Shown: positions 16,118 to 23,607 of the stretch, one piece after another
How positions within the stretch are numbered: the stretch's first letter is position 1
How the letters are laid out: each line of letters opens with the position of its first letter
From: Amycolatopsis deserti
Lineage (GTDB): Bacteria; Actinomycetota; Actinomycetes; Mycobacteriales; Pseudonocardiaceae
Direction of reading: 5' to 3'
Length of the DNA stretch: 64,000 nt
Assembly (NCBI RefSeq): GCF_014653945.1
Contig: NZ_BNAU01000001.1
Location: 372,001 to 436,000 of the forward strand
The notes under the pieces: generated by a model
Seen by the model: only the letters and a program-made list of their open reading frames with translations
Databases searched by the model: none
Told to the model about the DNA's origin: nothing
Program-made: the position numbers and the translations under genes

Positions 16118-17021
16118 CTCCATACCGCCGGCGGTAGGCGGCCGCGAATCGGCTGGCGCTGGAGAAGCCCCAGCGGGCCGCCACCTCGCTCACCGTGCAG
16201 CCCGACGAAGCCAGGTCCGCGTCGGCGCGTTGGAGGCGGATTCCCAGCAGGTACTCGGTCGGGCTGCAGCCCACCCACTGCCGGAACCCCTCCTGCAGCC
16301 GCCGGACGCTGGTGCCCGCCACCTCCGCCATGTCGGCGGCCGTCCACGCCCGGCCGGGGTCGTCGTGCAGCCGGTCCAGCACCCGGTTGATCGCGCGCGG
16401 CCGCGGCACCGGGCCCGCGCCCGCCTCCGGGCACCCGGCCAGCAGGAAACTCGCCGCCAGCGCACCCGCCAGCTGCTCCCGCACCACATCCCCGAGCAGC
16501 CCGGGCTCGTGCAGGTTCGCCGCCAGGCTGCCCACCAGCTGACGCCACGCCCGCCCCTGCCCGGCGCCCAGTTCCAGCTGGTCGGGCAGCTCCCCGCGCA
16601 GCGTCACCCGGTCACCGCCGAGCACCCGCTCGGCCTCGCGATCGAGCCACGCGCTGTCGAACTTCACGCCCAGCACCGTGCAGGTCGCGTCCCAGTGGCT
16701 GATCAGCGACGGCGTGTCGGCGCGGAACACCGTCGCCTGCCCGGCCACCGACACCACCGGCCCGTACCGGCCGCGGCTTTCCAGGTGCCCGGTCAGCGGC
16801 ATGTTGATCTCGTAGGCGCCCGGGTACTCGCACCCGATCCGCACGTCGGCGCCCCACCCGACGTGCCCCACCAGCACCGGGCCGAGGTCCAGCGTGCGCA
16901 ACGTCAGGCGCGGGTCGCGGCCCCCGCCGAGCGGCTGCAGCTCGTGCGGGAAATAGGCCTCCGCCACCTTCCGGGAGGCCTGGTGCCAGTCCCGGGGCGG
17001 CGCACTACGCCGTGCGGGCAT
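16092..17021 (-). CDS. gcoR: AraC-family regulator divergent from gcoAB
   Basis: This 309-residue protein has an AraC-type sensor half (residues about 20-190, with YEINMPLTGHLESRGRYG and VLGVKFDSAWLDREAERVLG) and a C-terminal pair of HTHs (WTAADMAEVAGTSVRRLQEG and VSEVAARWGFSSASRFAAAY). It resembles regulators found next to P450 O-demethylase operons. The ATG at 17021 was preferred over an upstream frame extension because TAGCCT ends 7 nt before it. It is divergent from gcoA; direct repeats in the 139-bp gap are its likely binding sites. The symbol follows its position by gcoAB and is an inference. Confidence 0.85.
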   Translation of the reverse strand: MPARRSAPPRDWHQASRKVAEAYFPHELQPLGGGRDPRLTLRTLDLGPVLVGHVGWGADVRIGCEYPGAYEINMPLTGHLESRGRYGPVVSVAGQATVFRADTPSLISHWDATCTVLGVKFDSAWLDREAERVLGGDRVTLRGELPDQLELGAGQGRAWRQLVGSLAANLHEPGLLGDVVREQLAGALAASFLLAGCPEAGAGPVPRPRAINRVLDRLHDDPGRAWTAADMAEVAGTSVRRLQEGFRQWVGCSPTEYLLGIRLQRADADLASSGCTVSEVAARWGFSSASRFAAAYRRRYGVSPAQARR

Positions 17022-17028
17022 GCGCAGG

Positions 17029-17034
17029 AGGCTA
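17029..17034 (-). promoter_or_regulatory. -10 element (TAGCCT) of the araC leaderless-type promoter
   Basis: TAGCCT on the minus strand lies 7 nt before the ATG at 17021, with no ribosome site. Confidence 0.5.
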
Positions 17035-17056
17035 CCAGAGACGCAGGTCACGAATC

Positions 17057-17120
17057 CGCCGCGCGATCCGTGCCATCGCCGCGCGAAGCGTGTCGCCGCG
17101 CAGGTCAGCGCTGCCTAGCC
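17057..17120 (+). promoter_or_regulatory. gcoAB promoter with direct repeats, candidate AraC-type operator
   Basis: CGCCGCGCGA occurs at 17057-17066 and 17077-17086, 20 bp apart, and as CGCCGCGCA at 17094-17102 over the expected -35. A -10-like TAGCCT lies at 17115-17120, with gcoA starting at 17161. Two same-face direct repeats just upstream of a -35 are the classical activator layout for AraC-family proteins. Confidence 0.5.
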
Positions 17121-17160
17121 TCCCGTGTCATCCCGGACAACGATGTGGGAGGACACCGCG

Positions 17161-18384
17161 ATGACGACGACCGAACGGCCCGACCTCGCCTGGCTCGACG
17201 AGGTCACCATGACGCAGCTCGAGCGCAACCCGTACGAGGTGTACGAGCGGCTGCGGGCGGAAGCCCCGCTCGCCTTCGTGCCCGTGCTGGGCTCCTACGT
17301 CGCCTCGACCGCCGAGGTCTGCCGCGAGGTCGCCACCAGCCCGGACTTCGAGGCCGTCATCACCCCGGCGGGCGGCCGCACCTTCGGCCACCCGGCGATC
17401 ATCGGCGTCAACGGCGACATCCACGCCGACCTGCGCTCCATGGTCGAACCCGCCCTGCAGCCCGCCGAGGTGGACCGCTGGATCGACGACCTGGTGCGGC
17501 CCATCGCGCGCCGCTACCTGGAGCGGTTCGAAAACGACGGGCACGCCGAACTGGTGTCGCAGTACTGCGAGCCGGTCAGCGTCCGCTCGCTCGGCGACCT
17601 GCTCGGCCTGCAGGACGTGGACTCCGACAAGCTGCGCGAGTGGTTCGCCAAGCTGAGCCGCTCGTTCACCAACGCCGCGGTCGACGAGAACGGCGAGTTC
17701 GCCAACCCCGAGGGCTTCGCCGAGGGCGACCAGGCCAAGGCCGAGATCCGCGCCGTGGTCGACCCGCTGATCGACAAGTGGATCGAGCACCCCGACGACA
17801 GCGCCATCTCGCACTGGCTGCACGACGGCATGCCGCCCGGCCAGACCCGCGACCGCGAGTACATCTACCCCACGATCTACGTCTACCTGCTCGGCGCGAT
17901 GCAGGAACCCGGCCACGGCATGGCGTCCACTTTGGTCGGCCTGTTCAGCAGGCCCGAGCAGCTGGAGGAGGTCGTGGACGACCCCGCGCTGATCCCGCGG
18001 GCGATCTCCGAGGGCCTGCGGTGGACCTCGCCGATCTGGTCGGCCACCGCCCGCATCTCCACCAAGCCGGTGACCATCGCCGGGGTCGACCTGCCCGCCG
18101 GGACGCCGGTGATGCTGTCCTACGGCTCGGCCAACCACGACACCGGCAAGTACGAGGCACCGTCGCAGTACGACCTGCACCGCCCGCCGCTGCCGCACCT
18201 GGCCTTCGGCGCCGGCAACCACGCGTGCGCGGGCATCTACTTCGCCAACCACGTCATGCGCATCGCGCTGGAGGAGCTGTTCGAGGCCATCCCGAACCTG
18301 GAGCGCGACACCCGCGAGGGCGTGGAGTTCTGGGGCTGGGGCTTCCGCGGCCCGACCTCGCTGCACGTCACCTGGGAGGTCTGA
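17161..18384 (+). CDS. gcoA: Cytochrome P450 aromatic O-demethylase GcoA (CYP255A type)
   Basis: This 407-residue P450 demethylates guaiacol and related methoxyaromatics to catechols plus formaldehyde, using electrons from GcoB. The length and text agree, as I recall them, with GcoA of Amycolatopsis sp. ATCC 39116. Heme ligand Cys356 sits in [10 protein letters not shown] and the substrate-packing residues Phe75, Phe169 and Phe395 are all present. The I-helix reads GAMQEPGHG (245-253), lacking the usual acid-Thr pair. The ATG at 17161 has GGGAGGA at good spacing. gcoB follows after 1 nt, so the two are co-translated. Confidence 0.95.
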   Translation: MTTTERPDLAWLDEVTMTQLERNPYEVYERLRAEAPLAFVPVLGSYVASTAEVCREVATSPDFEAVITPAGGRTFGHPAIIGVNGDIHADLRSMVEPALQPAEVDRWIDDLVRPIARRYLERFENDGHAELVSQYCEPVSVRSLGDLLGLQDVDSDKLREWFAKLSRSFTNAAVDENGEFANPEGFAEGDQAKAEIRAVVDPLIDKWIEHPDDSAISHWLHDGMPPGQTRDREYIYPTIYVYLLGAMQEPGHGMASTLVGLFSRPEQLEEVVDDPALIPRAISEGLRWTSPIWSATARISTKPVTIAGVDLPAGTPVMLSYGSANHDTGKYEAPSQYDLHRPPLPHLAFGAGNHACAGIYFANHVMRIALEELFEAIPNLERDTREGVEFWGWGFRGPTSLHVTWEV

Positions 18385-18385
18385 G

Positions 18386-19390
18386 GTGACGTTCGCGGTC
18401 AGCGTCGGCGGCAGGCGGGTGGAGTGCGCCCCCGGCCAGACCCTGCTCGAGGCGTTCCTGCGCGGCGGGGTGTGGATGCCCAACTCGTGCAACCAGGGCA
18501 CCTGCGGCACGTGCAAGCTCAAGGTGATCACCGGCGAGGTCGACCACGGCGCCGCGCCGGAGGACACCCTCAGCGCCGAGGAACGCGCCGCGGGTATGGC
18601 GCTCGCCTGCCAGGCCCGGCCGCTCGCCGACACGGAGGTCAGCAGCGCCGCCGACGCCGGGCGCACCACGCACCCGCTGCGCGACCTGACGGCCACCGTG
18701 CTGGAGGTCGCCGACATCGCGCGGGACACCCGCCGGGTGCTGCTGGGCCTGTCCGAGCCGCTGGCGTTCGAGGCCGGGCAGTACGTCGAGCTGGTCGTGC
18801 CCGGTTCCGGCGCGCGGCGGCAGTACTCGCTGGCCAACACGGCCGACGAGGACAAGGTGCTGGAGCTGCACGTCCGGCGCGTGCCGGGCGGCATCGCCAC
18901 CGACGGCTGGCTCTTCGACGGGCTCGCGGTCGGCGACCGGGTGGAGGCGACCGGCCCGCTCGGCGACTTCCACCTGCCGCCACCGGAGGAGGACGACGGC
19001 GGCCCGATGGTGCTGATCGGCGGCGGCACCGGCCTGGCGCCGCTGGTCGGCATCGCCCGCACCGCGCTCGCGCGGCACCCGGAGCGGGAGGTGCTGCTGT
19101 ACCACGGCGTGCGCGGCGCGGCCGACCTGTACGACCTGGGCCGGTTCGCCGAGATCGCCGAAGCGCACCCGGGTTTCCGGTTCGTGCCGGTGCTTTCGGA
19201 CGAGCCCGACCCGGCGTACCGCGGCGGGTTCCCGACCGACGCGTTCGTCGACGACGTGCCCAGCGGGCGCGGCTGGTCGGGCTGGCTGTGCGGCCCGCCG
19301 GCGATGGTGGAGGCGGGCGTGAAGGCCTTCAAGCGGCGCCGTATGTCGCCGAGGCGGATCCACCGGGAGAAGTTCACGCCGGCCTCGTGA
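18386..19390 (+). CDS. gcoB: GcoB, three-domain reductase of the O-demethylase
   Basis: This 334-residue protein has an N-terminal plant-type 2Fe-2S ferredoxin domain (Cys35, Cys40, Cys43, Cys75), a central FAD domain (ARRQYSLAN), and a C-terminal NADH domain (GGGTGLAPLVG and GWLCGPPAMVEAG). It passes electrons from NADH through FAD and the cluster to GcoA. A single-polypeptide reductase with this domain order is the feature that distinguishes the GcoAB family. The GTG at 18386 follows the gcoA stop by 1 nt with GGGAGG inside the end of gcoA. Its last 17 bp overlap the convergent DUF1905 gene. Confidence 0.95.
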   Translation: MTFAVSVGGRRVECAPGQTLLEAFLRGGVWMPNSCNQGTCGTCKLKVITGEVDHGAAPEDTLSAEERAAGMALACQARPLADTEVSSAADAGRTTHPLRDLTATVLEVADIARDTRRVLLGLSEPLAFEAGQYVELVVPGSGARRQYSLANTADEDKVLELHVRRVPGGIATDGWLFDGLAVGDRVEATGPLGDFHLPPPEEDDGGPMVLIGGGTGLAPLVGIARTALARHPEREVLLYHGVRGAADLYDLGRFAEIAEAHPGFRFVPVLSDEPDPAYRGGFPTDAFVDDVPSGRGWSGWLCGPPAMVEAGVKAFKRRRMSPRRIHREKFTPAS

Positions 19391-19682
19391 GGGGTTCGAG
19401 GGTGATGCTCGCGGTGTCGCCCGGGTGGAGGCCCTCGGCTTCCCGGACGGCGCGTTTGACCGGCAGCACGTAGCAGCCGCGCGCCTTGTCCGGGAAGACC
19501 GAGGTCGTCCAGGTGGTCGCGCCGACGCGCACGCGCACCCGCACCGACCCGAAACCCGGCCGGCCGCCCTCGGTGAGGTCGCTGATCTCGTCGGAGGCGT
19601 CGGCGGGCAGGCTCACGAACGTCCAGGTGTCGGCGCGCCGCGCGTCCCACACCCACAGTTCGGCGTCGAAAGCGATGTTCAC
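19374..19682 (-). CDS. DUF1905-domain protein
   Basis: This 102-residue protein starts VNIAFDAELWVWDARRADTW and contains TFVSLPADASDEISDL and VGATTWTTSVFPDKARGCYVLPVKRAVREAEGL, the beta-barrel text of DUF1905. Family function is unknown. The start is taken as the GTG at 19682, where homologues begin; longer readings are Arg/Pro-rich noise. Its 3' end overlaps that of gcoB by 17 bp, tail to tail. Confidence 0.8.
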   Translation of the reverse strand: MNIAFDAELWVWDARRADTWTFVSLPADASDEISDLTEGGRPGFGSVRVRVRVGATTWTTSVFPDKARGCYVLPVKRAVREAEGLHPGDTASITLEPLTRPA

Positions 19683-19745
19683 GCGGTCAGACTGCCACGG
19701 GGCACCGACAGTTTCGGGCCGCTCGACCGGCGGTATCCGCGCGTC

Positions 19746-20075
19746 GTGATCACGCACGAGTACACCGACGCGGCCGGTACCCGGATCCACGCCGAGGTGA
19801 CCGGACCGGCCGGGGCGGCGGAGGTGGTGTGCGGGCCGCGCCGGCTGCTCGCCACGGTCCGGTACCTGCGTGGCGACCCCGTCGAGACCAAGCTGCCCGC
19901 GGTGGTGGTGCGCGGCAGCCGGGACCCGATCGTCCCCGGGCGCGGGAGATGGCGGCGCGGCTGCCGGCGGGCCGGTTCGTCGAGGTGCCCGGCCGGGCGC
20001 TCGCACTGAACCATTCGGCGCCCGGAGCGGTTGGCGCCGATCGTTCAGGCCTTCGCGGGCAGCGCCCGGGCGTAG
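19746..20075 (+). pseudogene. Alpha/beta hydrolase pseudogene (internal deletion plus frameshifts)
   Basis: From a GTG at 19746 the frame reads VITHEYTDAAGTRIHAEVTG, a typical hydrolase N-terminus, then jumps straight to RYLRGDPVETKLPAVVVRG and SRDPIVP, the strand before the catalytic Asp. The nucleophile elbow and about 150 residues are missing. The C-terminal text continues in a second frame (REMAARLPAGRFVEVPGRAL, ALNHSAP) and a third (RLAPIVQAFAGSARA, stop at 20075). At least two frameshifts and a large deletion make it non-functional. The end overlaps the convergent TfoX gene by 31 bp. Confidence 0.75.
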
Positions 20076-20377
20076 GACACGCCGCGGTCGACCCAGGCGC
20101 TGAGCTGGTCCGGGGTGCGGAGGGCGGTGGCGCCGACGCGGAGCCAGCCGGGCATCTCGCGCCCGCGCATCACCATCGGCTGCACCTCGCCGCCGAGGAG
20201 CCGCTCGCCCTCGTCCGGTTCGACCCGCACCAGCAGCCCGCCCTGGGAACTGGCGGCGACGGCCATGTTGCCGTGGACGAGGAACGCCAGCCCGCCGAAC
20301 ATCCGCTTCTCGCTGACGCCGTCCACGCCGGAGAGCAGATCCCGGACGCGGTCGGCCAGTTCGTGGTCGTAGGCCAT
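20045..20377 (-). CDS. TfoX N-terminal domain protein
   Basis: This 110-residue protein starts MAYDHELADRVRDLLSGVDG and contains KRMFGGLAFLVHGNMAVAAS and LRVGATALRTPDQLSAWVDRG, the TfoX/Sxy N-terminal domain. In proteobacteria Sxy activates competence. Stand-alone actinobacterial domains have no shown role. Length is normal for the single-domain form. A CATACT -10-like box lies 5 nt before the ATG. Confidence 0.88.
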   Translation of the reverse strand: MAYDHELADRVRDLLSGVDGVSEKRMFGGLAFLVHGNMAVAASSQGGLLVRVEPDEGERLLGGEVQPMVMRGREMPGWLRVGATALRTPDQLSAWVDRGVSYARALPAKA

Positions 20378-20438
20378 GCCCGAGTATGGGTGAAGTGCCC
20401 CGCCTACGCCATCGAGCTTCTCGCCGAGCTGCCGCGGG

Positions 20439-21164
20439 TCAGCGGCGCCGTGGCTTGCCCCGCCGGCCGCCGCCCTTCGTGGAGCTCCTCGGCTGGTTCC
20501 GGCGCGGCGCGGGCTCGCGCTCCTCCGCGGGGCGCTTCGCCTTGGGCTGTTTCGGGGTGGGTGGCCGGCCGCGCGTGCTGTTGACCGTCCGGCCGCGCAC
20601 GATGCCGATGAACTGCTCCATCAGGTCGGTCGTCTCGTCCTCGAGCCAGGACAGCGCGACACGCGACTGCGGCGCGTCGGTCAGCGGCCGGTACGTCAGG
20701 TCGCGCCGGTGGTGCAGGCGGGCGAGCGACTGCGGCACCACCAAAACCCCGACCCCGGCCGCGACCAGCTGGATCGCGTCGGCCGTCGTGGCGGGGCGCT
20801 CCAGCGCGGGACGGCCCGGCGGGTGCTCCCAGCCGAGCGTGTCGTCGAGCGGGTGCAGCACCAGCTCGTCGGCCAGGTCCTCGCTGGTGATCTCGTCCGC
20901 GGCGGCCACCAGGTGGTCCTTCGGCACGACGGCGACCGTGGTCTCGGTGTAGAGCGGGATGGCGTGCAGGCCGCTGCGGTCCGTCGGCAGGCGCAGCAGC
21001 ACCGCGTCCACCGCGCGGTCGCGCACCCGGCCGGCCGCCTCCGCGGCGGTGACCTGCACCAGCTCCAGCGGGATGTCCGGCGTCCGCTCCTGCCAGATCC
21101 GCACCCACTTGCCGGGCGTCACCCCCGGGACGTACCCGAGGGTGAAGGACGTCGGCTCTGTCAC
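20439..21164 (-). CDS. LysR substrate-binding domain protein lacking an HTH
   Basis: The protein (about 241 residues) starts directly in the LysR sensor domain (FTLGYVPGVTPGKWVRIWQE, LLRLPTDRSGLHAIPLYTET, AIQLVAAGVGVLVVPQSLAR). It has no winged helix and ends with a highly basic tail from about residue 195 (RTVNSTRGRPPTPKQPKAKR onward). It may bind a ligand and either nucleic acid through the tail or a partner. Two GTG codons are in tandem. The second (21164) was chosen because TAACCT ends 6 nt before it. It is divergent from the DUF5997 gene, a pairing that recurs in actinobacteria. Confidence 0.82.
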   Translation of the reverse strand: MTEPTSFTLGYVPGVTPGKWVRIWQERTPDIPLELVQVTAAEAAGRVRDRAVDAVLLRLPTDRSGLHAIPLYTETTVAVVPKDHLVAAADEITSEDLADELVLHPLDDTLGWEHPPGRPALERPATTADAIQLVAAGVGVLVVPQSLARLHHRRDLTYRPLTDAPQSRVALSWLEDETTDLMEQFIGIVRGRTVNSTRGRPPTPKQPKAKRPAEEREPAPRRNQPRSSTKGGGRRGKPRRR

Positions 21165-21209
21165 CACGCCAGGTTACCGGCCGTGACCGCGGTCGTTACC
21201 CTGGACCGC
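21165..21209. promoter_or_regulatory. Back-to-back leaderless-type promoters of the LysR-like and DUF5997 genes
   Basis: On the minus strand TAACCT (21176-21171) ends 6 nt before the GTG at 21164. On the plus strand TACCCT (21197-21202) ends 7 nt before the ATG at 21210. Only 45 bp separate the two starts, so both promoters share the region. Confidence 0.55.
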
Positions 21210-21584
21210 ATGACGTCGCAGAAGACCTCCCAGACGATGAAGCCCGCGACGGCGGCGAAGAAGCTGGGCGTGTACCTGGAAGCCACCCCCGCGGAGTTCC
21301 AGGAGGGTGTCGTCTCGCGCGACGAGCTCAACGCCCTGCAGGCCGACCCGCCGGAGTGGCTGCGCGAACTGCGCCGCAACGGCCCGCACCCGCGGCCGGT
21401 GGTCGCGGCGAAGCTGGGCGTGTCCATCGGCGGGCTGGCCCGCGCCGGGATCACCGAGCCGCTCACCACCGAGCAGATCGAGGCGCTGAAGGCCGAGAAC
21501 CCGGAGTGGCTGCAGCACGAGCGCGCCACCCAGGCCGAGGTGCGCAAGGAGGCGGCGCGGCTGAAGGAGAAGAAGCAGAAGTAG
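21210..21584 (+). CDS. DUF5997-family protein
   Basis: This 124-residue, highly charged helical protein starts MTSQKTSQTMKPATAAKKLG. It has two similar blocks, VVSRDELNALQADPPEWLRE and PLTTEQIEALKAENPEWLQH, each followed by a basic helix, with AAKLGVSIGGLARAGI between them. The AAKLGVS segment looks like part of a small HTH. The function is undescribed. It is divergent from the HTH-less LysR-like gene. It ends before a strong terminator. Confidence 0.8.
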   Translation: MTSQKTSQTMKPATAAKKLGVYLEATPAEFQEGVVSRDELNALQADPPEWLRELRRNGPHPRPVVAAKLGVSIGGLARAGITEPLTTEQIEALKAENPEWLQHERATQAEVRKEAARLKEKKQK

Positions 21585-21593
21585 GCGCGATCG

Positions 21594-21627
21594 AGCCGGT
21601 CTCCCGCGCGCGGGGACCGGCTTTTTT
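21594..21627 (+). terminator. Rho-independent terminator after DUF5997
   Basis: The stem AGCCGGTCTCC (21594-21604) pairs with GGGGACCGGCT (21612-21622) with one wobble, a 7-nt loop and a following TTTTTT. It is one of the clearest intrinsic terminators in this window. Confidence 0.85.
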
Positions 21628-21635
21628 CGTACCCC

Positions 21636-21674
21636 TTGACGCAACCTGTTGGTTGCCATAATGTGGCAACCAAC
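21636..21674 (+). promoter_or_regulatory. Promoter and ArsR-type operator of the SRPBCC-arsR-DUF899 operon
   Basis: TTGACG (21636-21641) is followed after 15 bp by CATAAT (21657-21662). A perfect inverted repeat with 10-bp arms, GTTGGTTGCC (21648-21657) and GGCAACCAAC (21665-21674), with a 7-bp centre, covers the -10. Extra GCAAC half-sites flank it at 21641 and 21678. The ArsR encoded at 22116 is the natural ligand, giving autorepression. Confidence 0.75.
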
Positions 21675-21694
21675 GAGTTGCGACAGGAGGCGTC

Positions 21695-22126
21695 ATGGCA
21701 TTTCCGGATCGCATCGAGCGGGTCGTCGAGCTGGGCCATCCGCCGGCGAAGGTGTGGGCCGCGCTGACCACCGCCGAAGGCCTGGGCACGTGGTTCGGCC
21801 AGGAGGCGTCGATCGACCTGCGGCCGGGTGGTGCCGGAGAACTGAAGTGGGACAACGGGTTCCGCCAGGACCTGCGTGTCGAACGGATCGAGGAACCGCG
21901 CGTGTTCGGCTTCACCTGGCGGATCTACGGCCTGCCCGAGGACGATCCGCGCCGGACCTACGTCGAGTTCACCCTCGACCCGACCGAGCACGGCACGCGG
22001 CTCACCGTGGTGGAAACCGGCTTCGCCCAGCTGCCCGACGACGAGCACCGCGAAGCGTTCGACGGCAACACCGGAGGCTGGGCCCGTGAACTGGACGAGC
22101 TGGCCGGCTACCTCGATGCCGCGTGA
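21695..22126 (+). CDS. SRPBCC (AHSA1-type) protein
   Basis: This 143-residue START-like protein starts MAFPDRIERVVELGHPPAKV and contains VWAALTTAEGLGTWFGQEAS and PGGAGELKWDNGFRQDLRVE, the AHSA1/Bet v1-like helix-grip pattern. Such proteins bind hydrophobic ligands and are very often encoded with a small ArsR, as here. The ATG has GGAGG 6-8 nt upstream. It overlaps the arsR gene by 11 bp. Confidence 0.88.
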   Translation: MAFPDRIERVVELGHPPAKVWAALTTAEGLGTWFGQEASIDLRPGGAGELKWDNGFRQDLRVERIEEPRVFGFTWRIYGLPEDDPRRTYVEFTLDPTEHGTRLTVVETGFAQLPDDEHREAFDGNTGGWARELDELAGYLDAA

Positions 22127-22451
22127 CGCCGAGGCGGTCGCCGAGCAGGTCTTCGCCGCGCTGGCCGATCCGACGCGGCGGGCGATCCTGGCCGAGCTGG
22201 CCGCACGGGGACCGGCCACGGCCACCGACCTCGCCGGCCGGCTGCCGATCACCCGGCAGGGCGTCGCCAAGCACCTGGTCCTGCTCGCCGACGCCGGTCT
22301 GGTGACCGCCGAGCCGGGGGAGCGGCGCCGCGTGCGCTACCACCTCCGGTCGGCCCCGATGCGGGTGGCGCAACAGTTCCTCGCCGCACTGGCCCGCGAC
22401 TGGGACGACCGGCTGGCGAAACTGCGCGACCACCTGGGAGGCACCGCATGA
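22116..22451 (+). CDS. ArsR-family regulator (SRPBCC-linked type)
   Basis: This 111-residue protein has the compact winged helix FAALADPTRRAILAELAARG, DLAGRLPITRQGVAKHLVLL, EPGERRRVRYHLRSAPM typical of metal-free ArsR proteins paired with AHSA1 proteins. No metal-binding Cys/His cluster is present. The ATG at 22116 lies inside the 3' end of the SRPBCC gene, so translation is coupled. It probably represses its own operon through the GTTGGTTGCC palindrome at 21648-21674. Confidence 0.9.
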   Translation: MPRDAEAVAEQVFAALADPTRRAILAELAARGPATATDLAGRLPITRQGVAKHLVLLADAGLVTAEPGERRRVRYHLRSAPMRVAQQFLAALARDWDDRLAKLRDHLGGTA

Positions 22452-22479
22452 TCGTCCATAGTGGAAGGTGGAGATTCCG

Positions 22480-23145
22480 ATGAGGACACCCCCGATCGTC
22501 TCGCGGCAGGAGTGGGAGACCGCGTGGCGGGAGCTCCTGGTCAAGGAGAAGGAGCTGACCCGCGCCAAGGACGCGATGGCCGCCGCGCGCCGCCGCATGC
22601 CGTGGACCGAGGTGGACCGGGAGTACCGGTTCGACGGACCGGACGGGCCCACGACCCTGCTCGGCCTGTTCGACGGCCGCCGCCAGCTGATCGTCTACCG
22701 GGCGTTCCTCGAACCCGGCGTGCACGGCTGGCCGGACCACGCCTGCGTCGGCTGCTCGATGGTGGCCGACCAGGTCGCGCACCCCGCCCACCTGAACGCC
22801 CGCGACACCACCCTGGTGTTCGCCTCCCGGGCGCCGCAGCCGGACATCGCGCGGGTCAAGGCGCGGATGGGCTGGACGATGCCCTGGTACACCATCCTGG
22901 ACGACTTCGACACCGACTTCGGGGTGGCCGACTACCACGGCACCAACGCCTTCATCCGCGACGGCGACCGCGTGTTCCGCACCTACTTCGTCAACAACCG
23001 CGGCGACGAGGCGATGGGCGGCACCTGGAGCTACCTCGACATCACCGCGCTCGGACGGCAGGAGACCTGGGAGGACTCGCCCGAGGGCTACCCGCGGACG
23101 CCGCCGTACGAGTGGTGGCACTGGCACGACGACTACCCGGCCTGA
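22480..23145 (+). CDS. DUF899 thioredoxin-like protein
   Basis: This 221-residue protein starts MRTPPIVSRQEWETAWRELL and contains RRMPWTEVDREYRFDG, HACVGCSMVADQV (a CxxC-like pair) and YEWWHWHDDYP at the C-terminus, the DUF899 signature set. The fold is thioredoxin-like; activity is not established. The ATG at 22480 was chosen over a GTG 12 bp upstream because GGTGGAG gives suitable spacing. It is the third gene of the SRPBCC-arsR operon, 28 bp after arsR. Confidence 0.85.
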   Translation: MRTPPIVSRQEWETAWRELLVKEKELTRAKDAMAAARRRMPWTEVDREYRFDGPDGPTTLLGLFDGRRQLIVYRAFLEPGVHGWPDHACVGCSMVADQVAHPAHLNARDTTLVFASRAPQPDIARVKARMGWTMPWYTILDDFDTDFGVADYHGTNAFIRDGDRVFRTYFVNNRGDEAMGGTWSYLDITALGRQETWEDSPEGYPRTPPYEWWHWHDDYPA

Positions 23146-23193
23146 TCCGTTCGCCGCGCGGCGAAAGATCGACCACCGACCGGACGCCTGGAC

Positions 23194-23369
23194 CGCAGGT
23201 GGATGCTGTGCGCCTTCCTGGCGCTGCTGACGGTGGCGAACGTCGTCGCGGCCGCCGCGCCGGGGTTACTGGGCCGTGCTGGTGTCGCGGGATGCTCCTG
23301 ATCTACGGCACGGCCGGGCTCGGCGCGGCGGCGCTCCCGCTCGAGCCCGGTCTGACCGTCACGGGCTGA
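23194..23369 (+). pseudogene. Remnant of a small membrane protein gene
   Basis: One frame gives RRWMLCAFLALLTVANVVAA, a clear membrane helix. A second frame gives MLLIYGTAGLGAAALPLEPG with the stop at 23369. The bridge between them reads YWAVLVS in the third frame. This is what a frameshifted two- or three-helix membrane protein looks like. No intact start or ribosome site is present. It overlaps the end of the XRE gene by 11 bp. Confidence 0.6.
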
Positions 23370-23607
23370 GGGTGCCCGCCTGGTCCGCGACCTCCGAATC
23401 GCTGTCGGAGACCCACTCCAGCAGATCGCCCGGCTGGCAGTCGAGCACCCGGCACATGGCCTCCAGCGTGGAGAAGCGCACCGCCTTCGCGCGGCCGTTC
23501 TTCAGCACCGCCACGTTCGCCGGGGTGATCCCGACGCGCTCGGCGAACTCGCCGACGCTCATCTTGCGCTTGGCGAGCTGGACGTCGATGCGCACGACGA
23601 TCGGCAT
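23359..23607 (-). CDS. XRE-family small HTH regulator
   Basis: This 82-residue Cro/CI-type HTH (VQLAKRKMSVGEFAERVGIT, PANVAVLKNGRAKAVRFSTL, EAMCRVLDCQPGDLLEW) is of the YozG class that accompanies DUF2975 membrane proteins. Its start overlaps the DUF2975 stop by one base (TGATG), so the two are co-translated. It is likely to repress the pair. Confidence 0.9.
   Translation of the reverse strand: MPIVVRIDVQLAKRKMSVGEFAERVGITPANVAVLKNGRAKAVRFSTLEAMCRVLDCQPGDLLEWVSDSDSEVADQAGTLSP

Noticed and set aside
15831-18389. Long plus-strand frame running through the 91-bp repeats into gcoA
   Set aside because: Arg/Pro/Ala-rich text in the wrong frame for the P450; produced by high GC content.
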